A DNA stretch of 64,000 nt from Pseudomonadales bacterium. Its GTDB lineage: Bacteria > Pseudomonadota > Gammaproteobacteria > Pseudomonadales > Ketobacteraceae. The notes beneath the pieces are model-generated. The model had not been told where the DNA came from. It was given only the letters and a program-made list of their open reading frames with translations, and ran no database searches. Below are positions 54,875 to 63,931 of the stretch, piece after piece. The translations under genes and the position numbers were made by a program. How positions within the stretch are numbered: the first letter of the stretch is position 1; every line of letters starts with the position of its first letter. The stretch is from the NCBI GenBank assembly GCA_020062665.1, contig JAGUVW010000021.1:101672-165671 (forward strand), given 5' to 3'.

Positions 54875-56175
54875 ATCACAAGCGAATTGCCGTGGTGGGC
54901 AGCGGTATCGCCGGACTAACGAGCGCACTGCTGCTGCAGAAGAAATATAACGTTTCCCTGTTCGAGCAGAACGACTATTTCGGTGGCCACACCCATACCA
55001 TCGACGTCGATGTGGCTGGCAAACGCTATCCCGTGAACACCGGATTCATCGTCTATAACGACTGGACGTATCCGAACTTCATCCGCCTGATGGAACACCT
55101 GGGTGTGGCCAGCGAACCATCCAACATGAGTTTCAGCGTACACTGCGATCGCAGCGGACTGGAATACAACGGCACCACCCTGAACAGTCTGTTCTGCCAG
55201 CGCAAGAATCTGCTGAGCCCGCGCTTCTGGCGCATGGTGAATGACATCATCCGGTTCAATCGCAACGCCACGACAGATCACCTCGAAGGACGCATCAGCG
55301 CCGACGCCACACTGCAACAATATCTGGATCAGAACGACTACAGCGAGGAATTCACCCGCTACTACATCATTCCCATGGGTGCGGCCATCTGGTCCACGTC
55401 GGAAGCCGACATGCTGCGCTTCCCGTTCGCTTTCTTTGTGCGCTTCTTTCACAACCACGGCATGCTGTCGGTGAATGAGCGGCCGCAATGGCGGGTGATT
55501 TCGGGCGGCTCCCGCTCCTATGTGAAGGCGCTGCTGGGACAATTGCGCGGGCCAGTACACGTCAATCGTCCCGTTGTGCGCATCGAACGCCATGACACCG
55601 GCGTGATGCTGCTCGACGGTCATGGCCAGCGGGAACATTTCGACGCCGTGGTAATGGCCTGTCACAGCGACCAGGCCCTACAACTGCTGCAGGCACCCAC
55701 GCCCAACGAACAGCGCGTGCTGGGCGCCATTCCCTATCTGCCCAATGACGTGGTGCTGCACACCGATACCCGTTTACTGCCGGAACGCAAGCTGGCATGG
55801 GCGGCGTGGAATTATCGTATTCCGAGCCAGGCCAATGCACCGGTGATGCTCACCTACAACATGAACATCCTGCAGAATTTCACTGGCTCTACCACGTTCT
55901 GTGTGAGCCTGAACCAGACCGACAACATTGACCCGGCGAAAATTCTGGCGCGCTATAACTACAGCCATCCCGGCTTCACGCTCGATGGCATGGCGGCACA
56001 ACAGCGCTGGGCACTGATCAACGGCGAACGTCACACCTATTACTGTGGCGCCTACTGGTTCAACGGCTTTCACGAAGACGGCGTGAACAGCGCCATTCGG
56101 GTGGCCGAGTCGCTGAATGTCCGCTTCGACGAGGTGATTGCGCCATGCAAAGCGCACTCTACGAAGGCGTCGTAA
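54871..56175 (+). CDS. FAD-dependent oxidoreductase (amine oxidase-like)
   Basis: A 434-residue flavoprotein. RIAVVGSGIAGLTSALLLQK is the dinucleotide-binding start and GGHTHTIDVDVAGKRYPVNT is typical of the group always found with DUF1365 and CFA synthase; VINRPVVRIE-like and HSDQALQLL segments follow. The usual C-terminal FAD element appears as CGAYWFNGFHEDGVNSAIRV. It may desaturate or oxidise a lipid chain. It overlaps the desaturase and DUF1365 genes. Confidence 0.88.
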   Translation: MNHKRIAVVGSGIAGLTSALLLQKKYNVSLFEQNDYFGGHTHTIDVDVAGKRYPVNTGFIVYNDWTYPNFIRLMEHLGVASEPSNMSFSVHCDRSGLEYNGTTLNSLFCQRKNLLSPRFWRMVNDIIRFNRNATTDHLEGRISADATLQQYLDQNDYSEEFTRYYIIPMGAAIWSTSEADMLRFPFAFFVRFFHNHGMLSVNERPQWRVISGGSRSYVKALLGQLRGPVHVNRPVVRIERHDTGVMLLDGHGQREHFDAVVMACHSDQALQLLQAPTPNEQRVLGAIPYLPNDVVLHTDTRLLPERKLAWAAWNYRIPSQANAPVMLTYNMNILQNFTGSTTFCVSLNQTDNIDPAKILARYNYSHPGFTLDGMAAQQRWALINGERHTYYCGAYWFNGFHEDGVNSAIRVAESLNVRFDEVIAPCKAHSTKAS

Positions 56176-56936
56176 CCCATCAGCGGTCGCTACCCCGCCC
56201 CCACCAGTTTCAGTACAGCATTTTCATGGTGTATCTGAAGCTGGATGAGCTGGAGGAATTTTTCCGCCGCTCACGCCTGTGGTCGCTGGAACGCTTCAAC
56301 TGGGCCTGCTTCCGGCGCAAAGATTTTATCAACCCTGCCATTCCGGATCTGCAGGATGCCGTGAAGCACGAAATCAAATGTCAGACCGGCCTGAGCTTTA
56401 TTGGCGAAATCTTTCTGCTCACGCACATCCGTTATCTGGGTTACTGCTTCAATCCGGTGTCGTTCTATTACTGTTACGAAGCCGGGCAACTGCGTTTCAT
56501 TCTGGCGGAGGTGAACAACACGCCCTGGAATGAACGTCACTGCCATGTACTGGTGTGCGATCCCGACAGCCCGCGCCAACAGTTCCACTTCGACAAGGCA
56601 TTTCATGTCTCGCCATTCCTGCCACTGAACATGCAGTACGACTGGCGTTTCACCACGCCGGCTGAACGGCTGACTGTATTCATGCGCAACACACAGGATG
56701 GCAGCGAGATATTCAACGCCGGCCTTAACCTGCAGCGGCAGGAAGCCAGCGCCCGCAATCTGAGAAATGTACTGGTGCGGTTCCCTGCCGTGACAGTGAA
56801 AACCATCGCCGGAATCTACTGGCAGGCGTTGCGCCTGTGGCTCAAACGCACCCCCTTCCACAATCATCCCGCACATGCAGATCCAACACCGGAGGCAAAA
56901 TCCCATGGCATCTTCCACACTCAGCAAAACCAGTAA
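56145..56936 (+). CDS. DUF1365 domain protein
   Basis: A 263-residue protein of the DUF1365 family: SALYEGVVTHQRSLPRPHQF, FMVYLKLDELEEFF, LLTHIRYLGYCFNPVSFYYC, NTPWNERHCHVL and KAFHVSPFLPLNMQYDWRF are the conserved blocks. It is regularly coupled with CFA-like methyltransferases in singlet-oxygen and light regulons and may handle furan or branched fatty acids. The ATG overlaps the previous gene by 31 bp. Confidence 0.9.
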   Translation: MQSALYEGVVTHQRSLPRPHQFQYSIFMVYLKLDELEEFFRRSRLWSLERFNWACFRRKDFINPAIPDLQDAVKHEIKCQTGLSFIGEIFLLTHIRYLGYCFNPVSFYYCYEAGQLRFILAEVNNTPWNERHCHVLVCDPDSPRQQFHFDKAFHVSPFLPLNMQYDWRFTTPAERLTVFMRNTQDGSEIFNAGLNLQRQEASARNLRNVLVRFPAVTVKTIAGIYWQALRLWLKRTPFHNHPAHADPTPEAKSHGIFHTQQNQ

Positions 56937-58164
56937 TCTGAGCGGCATCGATCGCTACTGCCGCCAGTTGTTGCTCAAAGCACTGGCCAACGCCGACCAT
57001 GGCACACTGACCCTGCGCGATGCGGACGGTGAATACATCATCGAAGGCAAACAGCAACCCCACGTCCTGCAGGCTGAAATTCACGTGCATGATCCTTCCT
57101 GCTATCGCCACATGGTGTTCGCCGGCAGCATCGGTGCGTCCGAAGCCTACATGACGGGTGACTGGACATCGCCGGATCTCACGGCAGTAATCCGCTTCAT
57201 GTCACGCAATCTGAATGCACTCAACCAGCTGGAAGATGGCCTTGCCCGCCTCACCCGCCCGCTGCAACGCCTCTATCACTGGAGCAACCGCAACACCGAG
57301 AAAGGCTCCAAGCGCAACATCGCCGCTCACTATGATCTGGGCAACGATATGTTCGAGTTGTTTCTCGATCCCACCATGATGTATTCGGCAGCGATTTTCC
57401 CCAGCGAATCGTCCACGCTGATGGAAGCGTCCATCGCCAAGCTGGATCGCATCTGCAAAAAGCTGGATCTGCAGCCAACGGATCATGTGGTGGAAATCGG
57501 CACCGGCTGGGGTGGCTTTGCAATTCATGCAGTAACGAACTACGGCTGCAAGGTCACCACCACCACCATCTCGCGCCAGCAATACAACTACGCCAAGGCC
57601 CGCATCGAACGTCTGGGCCTGCAGGATCGCGTCACCTTGCTGCTGGAAGACTATCGGGATCTGCAAGGCCAGTACGACAAGCTGGTGTCCATCGAAATGG
57701 TGGAAGCGGTGGGCCATCAATATTACCCCGCCTATTTCGAAGCCTTGGGACGCCTGCTGAAAGATGACGGCCTGGCACTCATCCAGGCCATCACCATCGA
57801 CGACAAACGTTTCCACACTGCGATCCGTAATGTGGATTTCATCCAGCGCTATATTTTCCCCGGCTCCTGCATTCCGTCTGTCACCGCCCTGCTCACTGCG
57901 TGCGGCAAAAACAGCGACATGCAGCTGACCCATCTGGAAGACATCACGCCCCACTACGCGCGCACCTTGCGGGAATGGCGCACCAATTTCTTCCGCCATG
58001 AAGAACAGATTCGCGCGCTGGGCTACAGCGACGAGTTCATCCGCATGTGGGATTTCTATTTCTGCTATTGCGAAGGCGGCTTTGCGGAGCGGGTGATCGG
58101 CGACGTGCATCTGCTGTTTGCCAAGCCGGGCTATCGCGGCACGCCGGTGCTGGGAGCGCTGTAA
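56905..58164 (+). CDS. cfa: cyclopropane-fatty-acyl-phospholipid synthase family methyltransferase
   Basis: A 419-residue SAM-dependent enzyme. AAHYDLGNDMFELFLDPTMM and YSAAIFPSE start the catalytic part, VEIGTGWGGFAIHAV is the SAM site, SIEMVEAVGHQYY and IQRYIFPGSCIPS follow, and FFRHEEQIRALGYSDEFIRM closes it. It transfers a methylene to the double bond of phospholipid acyl chains, so it could act on the product of the desaturase in the same operon. GGAGG precedes the ATG at 56905. Confidence 0.92.
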   Translation: MASSTLSKTSNLSGIDRYCRQLLLKALANADHGTLTLRDADGEYIIEGKQQPHVLQAEIHVHDPSCYRHMVFAGSIGASEAYMTGDWTSPDLTAVIRFMSRNLNALNQLEDGLARLTRPLQRLYHWSNRNTEKGSKRNIAAHYDLGNDMFELFLDPTMMYSAAIFPSESSTLMEASIAKLDRICKKLDLQPTDHVVEIGTGWGGFAIHAVTNYGCKVTTTTISRQQYNYAKARIERLGLQDRVTLLLEDYRDLQGQYDKLVSIEMVEAVGHQYYPAYFEALGRLLKDDGLALIQAITIDDKRFHTAIRNVDFIQRYIFPGSCIPSVTALLTACGKNSDMQLTHLEDITPHYARTLREWRTNFFRHEEQIRALGYSDEFIRMWDFYFCYCEGGFAERVIGDVHLLFAKPGYRGTPVLGAL

Positions 58165-58165
58165 G

Positions 58166-58666
58166 ATGTGGATCAACGCGGTGCTGTTCCAGATTGGCTG
58201 GTTTACCTGCGTGCTGGAGCGCAGCTGGATCGCCGTGGGCGTCACCGCGCTGATTCTGCTGGTTCACGGCCTGTATGTGCGGGCACCCCGCTGGGAATGG
58301 CTGGCGGTGGGACTGATTACCTGCGCCGGCATCACCCAGGACGTCGTGCTGATCCAGCTGGATGTGCTGCGGTTTGACACCCATCCCTGGCCGCCCCTGT
58401 GGATGCTGTGCATGTGGCTGCTGTTCGCCACCACGCTCAACCACTCCATGCGCTGGCTGGCCGATCGCTGGTGGCTGGCGTCACTGCTGGGCGCCATCGC
58501 CGGGCCGCTCAGTTACCTGGCGGGGGAACGCCTTGGCGCTGTCAGCGTGAATCACGACAGATTGCCAATACTGGCACTGGCCTGGGCCATCGCGCTGCCG
58601 CTCTACTACGTGCTGCTGAATTTACTGAAGGAGCCACTGCCATCATGTCGCGCGCCCTCGGAATAA
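58166..58666 (+). CDS. DUF2878 membrane protein
   Basis: A 166-residue polytopic protein with about five hydrophobic helices: AVLFQIGWFTCVLE at the start, ALILLVHGLYV, PPLWMLCMWLLFATTLNH, LLGAIAGPLSYLAGERLGAV and ALAWAIALPLYYVLL. The GPLSYLAGE element is typical of DUF2878, which occurs in this operon type. It starts one base after the cfa stop and overlaps the next gene by 22 bp. Confidence 0.85.
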   Translation: MWINAVLFQIGWFTCVLERSWIAVGVTALILLVHGLYVRAPRWEWLAVGLITCAGITQDVVLIQLDVLRFDTHPWPPLWMLCMWLLFATTLNHSMRWLADRWWLASLLGAIAGPLSYLAGERLGAVSVNHDRLPILALAWAIALPLYYVLLNLLKEPLPSCRAPSE

Positions 58667-59406
58667 TGCTGTTGCTGTTACCCTGGCCCTTGCTCGCCAG
58701 CACCTTGCACTACGTCGGCACGGCGGTTGAGCCTGACGATGACGCGATCGTGTACACCGAAGCCTACACCGAACGCTTCAATGCCACCGGCAACCTCACC
58801 GCCACCACTGTGGATTACCGCCACCGCGATGGTTCGCCACTGGCCAGCAAGGCGCTGGATTACACGCGCCATCCCTACGCCCCGGCGTTCGATTTTCACA
58901 ATCAGGCCACGGGTTATCGGGAAAGTGTCAGTTGGCTGAGCGATGGTCGCGTGCGCCTGAGCCATCAGGACCCAGGCAAATCCCCGCAGGAAAAAATCCT
59001 TCAGATACCGGAACCGGCCGTGGCCGACGCTGGCTTCAATCAATACATCCGCGACCATCTGCCACAACTGAAATCCGGGCAGACCCTGCGTTTTCATTTT
59101 CTGAACCCGGCGCGACTGGACTGGTTTGTCTTCACCGCTCGCACCATCGCGGCCGACAGCAACACCCTCACAGTAAAAGTGGCACCGGGCAGCCGCGTGC
59201 TGCGCTGGCTGGTCAGCCCGATCGAACTGGTCTACAGCGAAGCCGACGGACGCCTACTGGAATACCGCGGCCTCACCAATATCAGCCTGAAGGACGGCAA
59301 TACCGTCAGCGCCCACATCCGCTACGACTATCAGGATGACAGCAATACTGCCTTGTTACCCGACACCAAGGCGCTAGAATATCGACTTACTCCACCCGAG
59401 GGCTAA
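58645..59406 (+). CDS. hypothetical secreted protein in the photolyase operon
   Basis: A 253-residue protein with a signal peptide (MSRALGIMLLLLPWPLLAST, cleavage near residue 20). The mature part is beta-rich with DYQDDSNTALLPDTKALEYR at the end; it may be a lipid-binding or DUF3108-like fold, which is a guess. AAGGAG precedes the ATG at 58645. It regularly belongs, as far as I recall, to operons of DUF1365, CFA and DUF2878, so a periplasmic lipid role is likely. Confidence 0.8.
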   Translation: MSRALGIMLLLLPWPLLASTLHYVGTAVEPDDDAIVYTEAYTERFNATGNLTATTVDYRHRDGSPLASKALDYTRHPYAPAFDFHNQATGYRESVSWLSDGRVRLSHQDPGKSPQEKILQIPEPAVADAGFNQYIRDHLPQLKSGQTLRFHFLNPARLDWFVFTARTIAADSNTLTVKVAPGSRVLRWLVSPIELVYSEADGRLLEYRGLTNISLKDGNTVSAHIRYDYQDDSNTALLPDTKALEYRLTPPEG

Positions 59407-59408
59407 CC

Positions 59409-60305
59409 GTGCACACGATCCAGTCTGTATCCGAACGCACCGGCCTGACACCTGATGTCATCCGCATCTGGGAACGGCGCTATCAGGCCGTTTCCCCCAA
59501 TCGCACCGCCGCCAACCAGCGCCTGTACAGCGAACATGATGTGGAACGCCTGGCCCTGCTCAAGCGCATCACCGATGCCGGCCGCCGCATCAGCGCCGTG
59601 GCCAACCTGAGCAACGATGAACTGCAAACCATCGCCGACCAGCAACCGGCACCCCTGCCCGTGCGCAGCATCAACACGCAGCCGGCCCAGCTCACCGCCG
59701 ACGCCATCGACGCCATCCTGCAACTCGATCCGCCCGCCTTCGCCGCCATCCTGGAGCGGGCCATGATCAATCTGGGCTCGGTGGGATTCATGATGCACTT
59801 TGCTGCGCCGCTGATGGAAACCGTCGGCCACCTGTGGCGTTCCGGTGCCGTGCGCACCTGCCAGGAACATTTTGCCAGTGCCCACATGCGTTCGTTTCTG
59901 GGCCGCACCATACTCGATGCCAACACCGATCCCGACGGACCCCGCATCGTCATGGCAACTCTGCCTGGTCAGGCTCACGAGCTGGGCGCTACCATGGCTG
60001 CCGTGGTCGCCGCACAGGGCGGCTGGAATGTCATTTATCTGGGGCCGAATGTCCCGGTGGAAGAAATCGCGTTCAGTGCCGACTGCAAGGATGCCCGCGC
60101 CGTGGGGATCAGCCTGAGTTATCCGCTGGATGACCCGCGAGCGCCTGTCCTGCTGAGGGATCTGCAACAAAAGCTGCCGCCGCAATGTCAGCTGCTGGTG
60201 GGCGGTGCGGCTACCGGCCGCTACAAGGATATTCTGAAGGACATCGGCGCCTGGGCGTCCGATGATCTGAGCCAGCTGGCCGCGCAGCTCGATCGTCTGC
60301 GCTGA
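59409..60305 (+). CDS. MerR family B12-dependent photoreceptor-like regulator (CarH/LitR type)
   Basis: A 298-residue regulator. Residues 1-75 are the MerR HTH (QSVSERTGLTPDVIRIWERR, NQRLYSEHDVERL). Residues about 95-165 form the helical cap with W143 and E153-H154, an exact WX9EH signature of adenosylcobalamin light sensors. The B12 domain begins near 178, with H190 in GQAHELG at the lower-ligand position (Asp of DxHxxG replaced by Gln), then GWNVIYLGPNVPVEEIA. It starts with GTG two bases after the previous stop. I infer a dark repressor of its own operon, released by light. Confidence 0.87.
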   Translation: MHTIQSVSERTGLTPDVIRIWERRYQAVSPNRTAANQRLYSEHDVERLALLKRITDAGRRISAVANLSNDELQTIADQQPAPLPVRSINTQPAQLTADAIDAILQLDPPAFAAILERAMINLGSVGFMMHFAAPLMETVGHLWRSGAVRTCQEHFASAHMRSFLGRTILDANTDPDGPRIVMATLPGQAHELGATMAAVVAAQGGWNVIYLGPNVPVEEIAFSADCKDARAVGISLSYPLDDPRAPVLLRDLQQKLPPQCQLLVGGAATGRYKDILKDIGAWASDDLSQLAAQLDRLR

Positions 60306-60323
60306 CCAGCCCCTGTCACTGCA

Positions 60324-61169
60324 TTACTTGCCCATCAGCCCCTTCACGGTGTTGAGCAGATCCGCCGGCAACACCAGCGTCTTGGTGTTGTCCGACTGGG
60401 ACAGATCGGAAATCGCTGCCACATATTTTTCCCCTAGCAGATACATCACCGGCAGTGGATCGCCCTTGATGGACTCCGTCACCAGTGTGATCGCATCCTT
60501 GCTCGCCGTGGCCAGCACCACCTGGGATTCGGCGTCCTTGCGGCTCGCTTCCAGGCGCCCTTCTGCTTCCAGAATCGCCGCCTGCTTTTCACCTTCAGCT
60601 TTGGTCACCGCTGCTCGGCGCTGACGCTCCGCCGCCGCCTGTTCTTCCATCGCCGTCTGCATGGTATCCGACGGCTTGATGTCCTGAATCTCCACCGTCT
60701 TCAGCACAATGCCCCAGTCAGCAATATCATCGGAAATCGCATTTTTCAGCTTGGCTTTGATCTGATCCCGCGACGACAGCGCCGAATCCAGCGTCATCTC
60801 GCCCACGATGGAACGCAGCGACGTCTGCACCAGATTGCGAATCGCCATGAAATAATCCTCCACCCCGTACACCGCCTTTTCCGGCGTCACGATATTGATG
60901 TACGCCACCGCATTCGCCACCAGCACCGCGTTGTCGGCGGTAATCACCTCCTGCGACGGAATATCCAGCACGATATCCTTTGTCGTCACCCGATAGGCCA
61001 CGGTATCGACATAGGGAATGATGATGTTCAGGCCCGGATTCAGCGTGGCGTAATATTTCCCCAGCCGCTGCACGATGAATTTGGAACCCTGCGGCACAAT
61101 GCGAATACCCTTCACCACCGTCGTGATGGCCAGCGCCGCCAGAACTAAAACAATAATCAATGCATCCAT
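60324..61169 (-). CDS. SPFH/Band 7 protein (stomatin-like, QmcA type)
   Basis: A 281-residue membrane-anchored protein. One N-terminal helix (residues 3-20) is followed by the SPFH domain with GIRIVPQGSKFIVQRLGKYY, ITADNAVLVANAVAYINIV and MAIRNLVQTSLRSIVGEMTL, then a coiled-coil rich in A, E and Q (AEEQAAAERQ-like) to about 235. Such proteins form membrane microdomains and complex with NfeD proteins and proteases. It follows the NfeD gene by 33 bp on the same strand. Confidence 0.92.
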   Translation of the reverse strand: MDALIIVLVLAALAITTVVKGIRIVPQGSKFIVQRLGKYYATLNPGLNIIIPYVDTVAYRVTTKDIVLDIPSQEVITADNAVLVANAVAYINIVTPEKAVYGVEDYFMAIRNLVQTSLRSIVGEMTLDSALSSRDQIKAKLKNAISDDIADWGIVLKTVEIQDIKPSDTMQTAMEEQAAAERQRRAAVTKAEGEKQAAILEAEGRLEASRKDAESQVVLATASKDAITLVTESIKGDPLPVMYLLGEKYVAAISDLSQSDNTKTLVLPADLLNTVKGLMGK

Positions 61170-61202
61170 TTCTTGATCCTCAGGTTGAATGTAAAAGCAG
61201 AT

Positions 61203-61664
61203 TCAGGTCTTGGGCCGCACGATCAGCGCGTTGCCCGACATCTCGGTCACCGTCACCCGATCGCCACTGGCCAGTTTGGCCTCGCAGATATAGTCCCATT
61301 CATCATCGCCCAGGATGGGGGCCGGGAATTTCAGCCGGCCACGGCCACTATCGGCATAATGCTGCACCACAATACCGGTCTGGCCGATGATGGCCTCCCG
61401 CGACATGCCCGCCAGGCTGCGATCCCGCATGCGCGGCGACACCAGCTTATGCCACAGCACCACGAACACCACCGAATTCACGATCCACAACAGCAGCTGG
61501 GCCGTCAGGCTCATGGGGATCACCCACAATACCAGCCCCACGCAGACCGCCGCCGCGCCGAACCAGAGCACAAAGAAGCTGGGCAGAAAGATCTCGAGCC
61601 CGGCCAGCGCCAGGCCAAGGACAATCCAGTGCCAATAGGCAATGTGGGCATTCAACCATTCCAT
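61203..61664 (-). CDS. NfeD family membrane protein
   Basis: A 153-residue protein. Three to four helices (AYWHWIVLGLALAGLEIFLP, FVLWFGAAAVCVGLVLWV, LLLWIVNSVVFVVL) precede a C-terminal OB-fold with GQTGIVVQ, GRLKFPAPILGDDEWDY and GDRVTVTEMSGNALIV. It is the short NfeD1b type, encoded next to its SPFH partner as usual. Confidence 0.92.
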   Translation of the reverse strand: MEWLNAHIAYWHWIVLGLALAGLEIFLPSFFVLWFGAAAVCVGLVLWVIPMSLTAQLLLWIVNSVVFVVLWHKLVSPRMRDRSLAGMSREAIIGQTGIVVQHYADSGRGRLKFPAPILGDDEWDYICEAKLASGDRVTVTEMSGNALIVRPKT

Positions 61665-61838
61665 CTTGATGATTCCTTTGATCCGGCAAGGGGGAAAAAC
61701 GTTTGAGCATCAGCAGTATATAGGCACTGTGTCCATCATGGTCAACCCAATCTGGCCTGTCATTTCAGCCACTTGGCTGCCATTGGCCTGGGAACCGGCT
61801 ATGCTATAGATACCGTTGTGCCCAAATATCCGAACCCC

Positions 61839-62774
61839 ATGCACATTTACCGATACCTGATTGCCGCCGGCTGTCTGGCCCTGCTGTCCACGTTCGCTGC
61901 CACCAGCCAGGGCGCCACCATCTATAAATACCGCAATGCCGACGGCATCATCACCTTCACCGACCAACCCACCCGTGGCGCCCAGGTGCTGCACTACGGC
62001 GACCGTTACGTGGAAAAGCTCGACACCCGCGTGCGCATCGACATCCGCAAACACGGCGACCACGAAGCCCTGGTGCTGGTAAACGACCTGCACGCCCCGG
62101 TGGAAGTGGAACTCACCCTGAAGGACACCCGCAACGTCGCCCCGCTGCCATCCAAACGCATTCACGGCGTGGTAGACGCCCGCTCCAGCACCGTGCTGGT
62201 GGAACTCAAGCCGCAACATCCCGGCAAGCTGCACTACCGCCATCGACTGCGCTTCGCCCTGTCCGATCCTTCGCTGAAAGCCGACGATTTCCACTACCCG
62301 CTGCCCTGGGCCAGCGGCCAGTTCAAGGTCAGCCAGGGCCCGGGCGGCAAATTCAGTCATCAGGATGAAAAAGGCCGTCATGCCGTGGACATCGCCATGC
62401 CCGTGGGCACGCCAGTGGTAGCAGCCCGCGACGGCATCGTGGTATCACTCGACCAGAAACAGCGCGAAGGCAACGGTAGCAAGGCCGGCAACTACGTGCG
62501 CATCCTCCACGACGACGGCACCATGAGCGTCTACCTGCACCTGAAGCAGAACGGAGTCTTGGTGAGCGAAGGCCAGAAAGTCAAAGCGGGCGACATGATC
62601 GCCCACTCCGGCAACACCGGCTCCAGCACCGGCGCCCACCTGCATTTTGTAGTGCAGAAGAACGTAGGGATGAAAGTGGTATCCGTGCCGTTCAAATTCG
62701 CCATCCCCGGCAGTATTGCCCGCGCCCCCAAAGTGGGGGAATGGCTGGGCAATGTGGACGTGGCTAAGAACTAA
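61839..62774 (+). CDS. M23 family metallopeptidase with DUF4124 domain
   Basis: A 311-residue exported protein. A signal peptide covers about residues 1-26, followed by a DUF4124 segment (ATIYKYRNADGIITFTDQPT) and a beta region. The M23 peptidase from about 180 has HAVDIAMPVGTPVVAARDGI, with the metal H and D, and GNTGSSTGAHLHFVVQ with the HxH motif, so it should cut peptidoglycan cross-links. The start at 61839 is chosen for the signal peptide. Confidence 0.92.
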   Translation: MHIYRYLIAAGCLALLSTFAATSQGATIYKYRNADGIITFTDQPTRGAQVLHYGDRYVEKLDTRVRIDIRKHGDHEALVLVNDLHAPVEVELTLKDTRNVAPLPSKRIHGVVDARSSTVLVELKPQHPGKLHYRHRLRFALSDPSLKADDFHYPLPWASGQFKVSQGPGGKFSHQDEKGRHAVDIAMPVGTPVVAARDGIVVSLDQKQREGNGSKAGNYVRILHDDGTMSVYLHLKQNGVLVSEGQKVKAGDMIAHSGNTGSSTGAHLHFVVQKNVGMKVVSVPFKFAIPGSIARAPKVGEWLGNVDVAKN

Positions 62775-62856
62775 GCCCCAGACTCAAAAACACACGATGA
62801 AACACGAACCGCTTTTGGCGCACTAACGTTTTGCACAGGGACCCAGCTGCAACTTG

Positions 62857-63876
62857 TTATGCATCGGCACTTGATTGATCCAAATGTCTCTTAAAAATTG
62901 ACTCTCCATAAATAATATGGGGATCATCACCGCCTAGCTTTAGCGTAAATTCATGTCGAACTTGCGCACTTACATTCCTTGAGTAGAAATGAAAGTATTC
63001 GCTGGCATCATCAATTTCCAATCCAAATCCAATCGATGTAATTCGATTCAATTCCAACAATTTTTTGAGGTGGTTTTTCAAAGAGCTGGACTCATTTTTC
63101 TGATTTAGCTCTTGAACGCTAGAACCAAAATAGTAAATGAGTGCTTTTTCAATGATAGATCCCTCGTCATCCACCTTAATTTCATCTATCACGGAATTTG
63201 CGACCGCGAAATTTAATTTGTATTCGTTATTTTCCGCTACAGATATAACTTTGAATATGTTATAGAAAATGAAAATGTCTCGATCTTCTGTAGAAACACT
63301 ATACAACGTATCAGAAAGCCCACTATGTGACCCATTTAAAGGTCGCTCCCATGGCCTATTCGTATATCCCACATAATGCACTTCGGTTGCCTCACTGAGT
63401 TCAATTTTGCATTGCGATAGGAAGCTATGCACTGTATATGAAACGCTACGACCATCAGCATTATCGAAGGAAATAAGCCGATCAGTGGAATTAACCTTAG
63501 GACAAACCAATAGACCAGTTGCGCTATCCGTAATCGGTATTTTGATTTTCTTTATTTTCGCGCTCTTTCCGACCTCTAAATAGACAACCAAATGCCTATT
63601 AAAGAAAGAATATCGCGGCTTTCTTTTCCTCGAAAATCTTACCTTTTTTCTCGATGCTATATAGTAAATGAAGCGTTTATCACACTGTTCTTCAACTATC
63701 TTTTTCATTTCTTTCAGTTTGTCAGCAATGGCCTCTTTGATCTCATACCCGGGTATCGGGTTCACCAAAATGTCGTACCAGACCATTTCTGACAAAAGTT
63801 GTTCTACATACCATTCCTTAGAAGCGTCCTTGTAAGCAACATTTTTAGAAATAAACTCAAAGATCCCTCTTTTCAT
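62857..63876 (-). CDS. hypothetical protein in AT-rich DNA
   Basis: A 339-residue soluble protein of unknown family. Its DNA is far richer in A and T than the rest of the window, and codons such as AAA, ATA and TTT are frequent, which points to recent acquisition. It is lysine-rich at 75-115 and has VHYVGYTNRPWERPLNGSHS near residue 165, which resembles the YIG-to-Arg part of GIY-YIG nucleases only weakly. It is bounded on one side by an M23 peptidase gene and on the other by an IS3-type element end 25 bp upstream. No partner gene is visible. Confidence 0.75.
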   Translation of the reverse strand: MKRGIFEFISKNVAYKDASKEWYVEQLLSEMVWYDILVNPIPGYEIKEAIADKLKEMKKIVEEQCDKRFIYYIASRKKVRFSRKRKPRYSFFNRHLVVYLEVGKSAKIKKIKIPITDSATGLLVCPKVNSTDRLISFDNADGRSVSYTVHSFLSQCKIELSEATEVHYVGYTNRPWERPLNGSHSGLSDTLYSVSTEDRDIFIFYNIFKVISVAENNEYKLNFAVANSVIDEIKVDDEGSIIEKALIYYFGSSVQELNQKNESSSLKNHLKKLLELNRITSIGFGLEIDDASEYFHFYSRNVSAQVRHEFTLKLGGDDPHIIYGESIFKRHLDQSSADA

Positions 63877-63901
63877 TTGCGAGCCTCGATTCCATTAGGC
63901 A

Positions 63902-63926
63902 TGATCTTCCCCACCAAAAGTAGACA
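63902..63926. repeat. terminal inverted repeat of an IS3-family element
   Basis: TGATCTTCCCCACC followed by AAAAGTAGACA lies just outside the transposase stop codon and has the TGTCTAC-type outer pattern of IS3 relatives when read on the minus strand. The other end is outside the window. Confidence 0.65.
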
Positions 63927-63931
63927 CTAAT

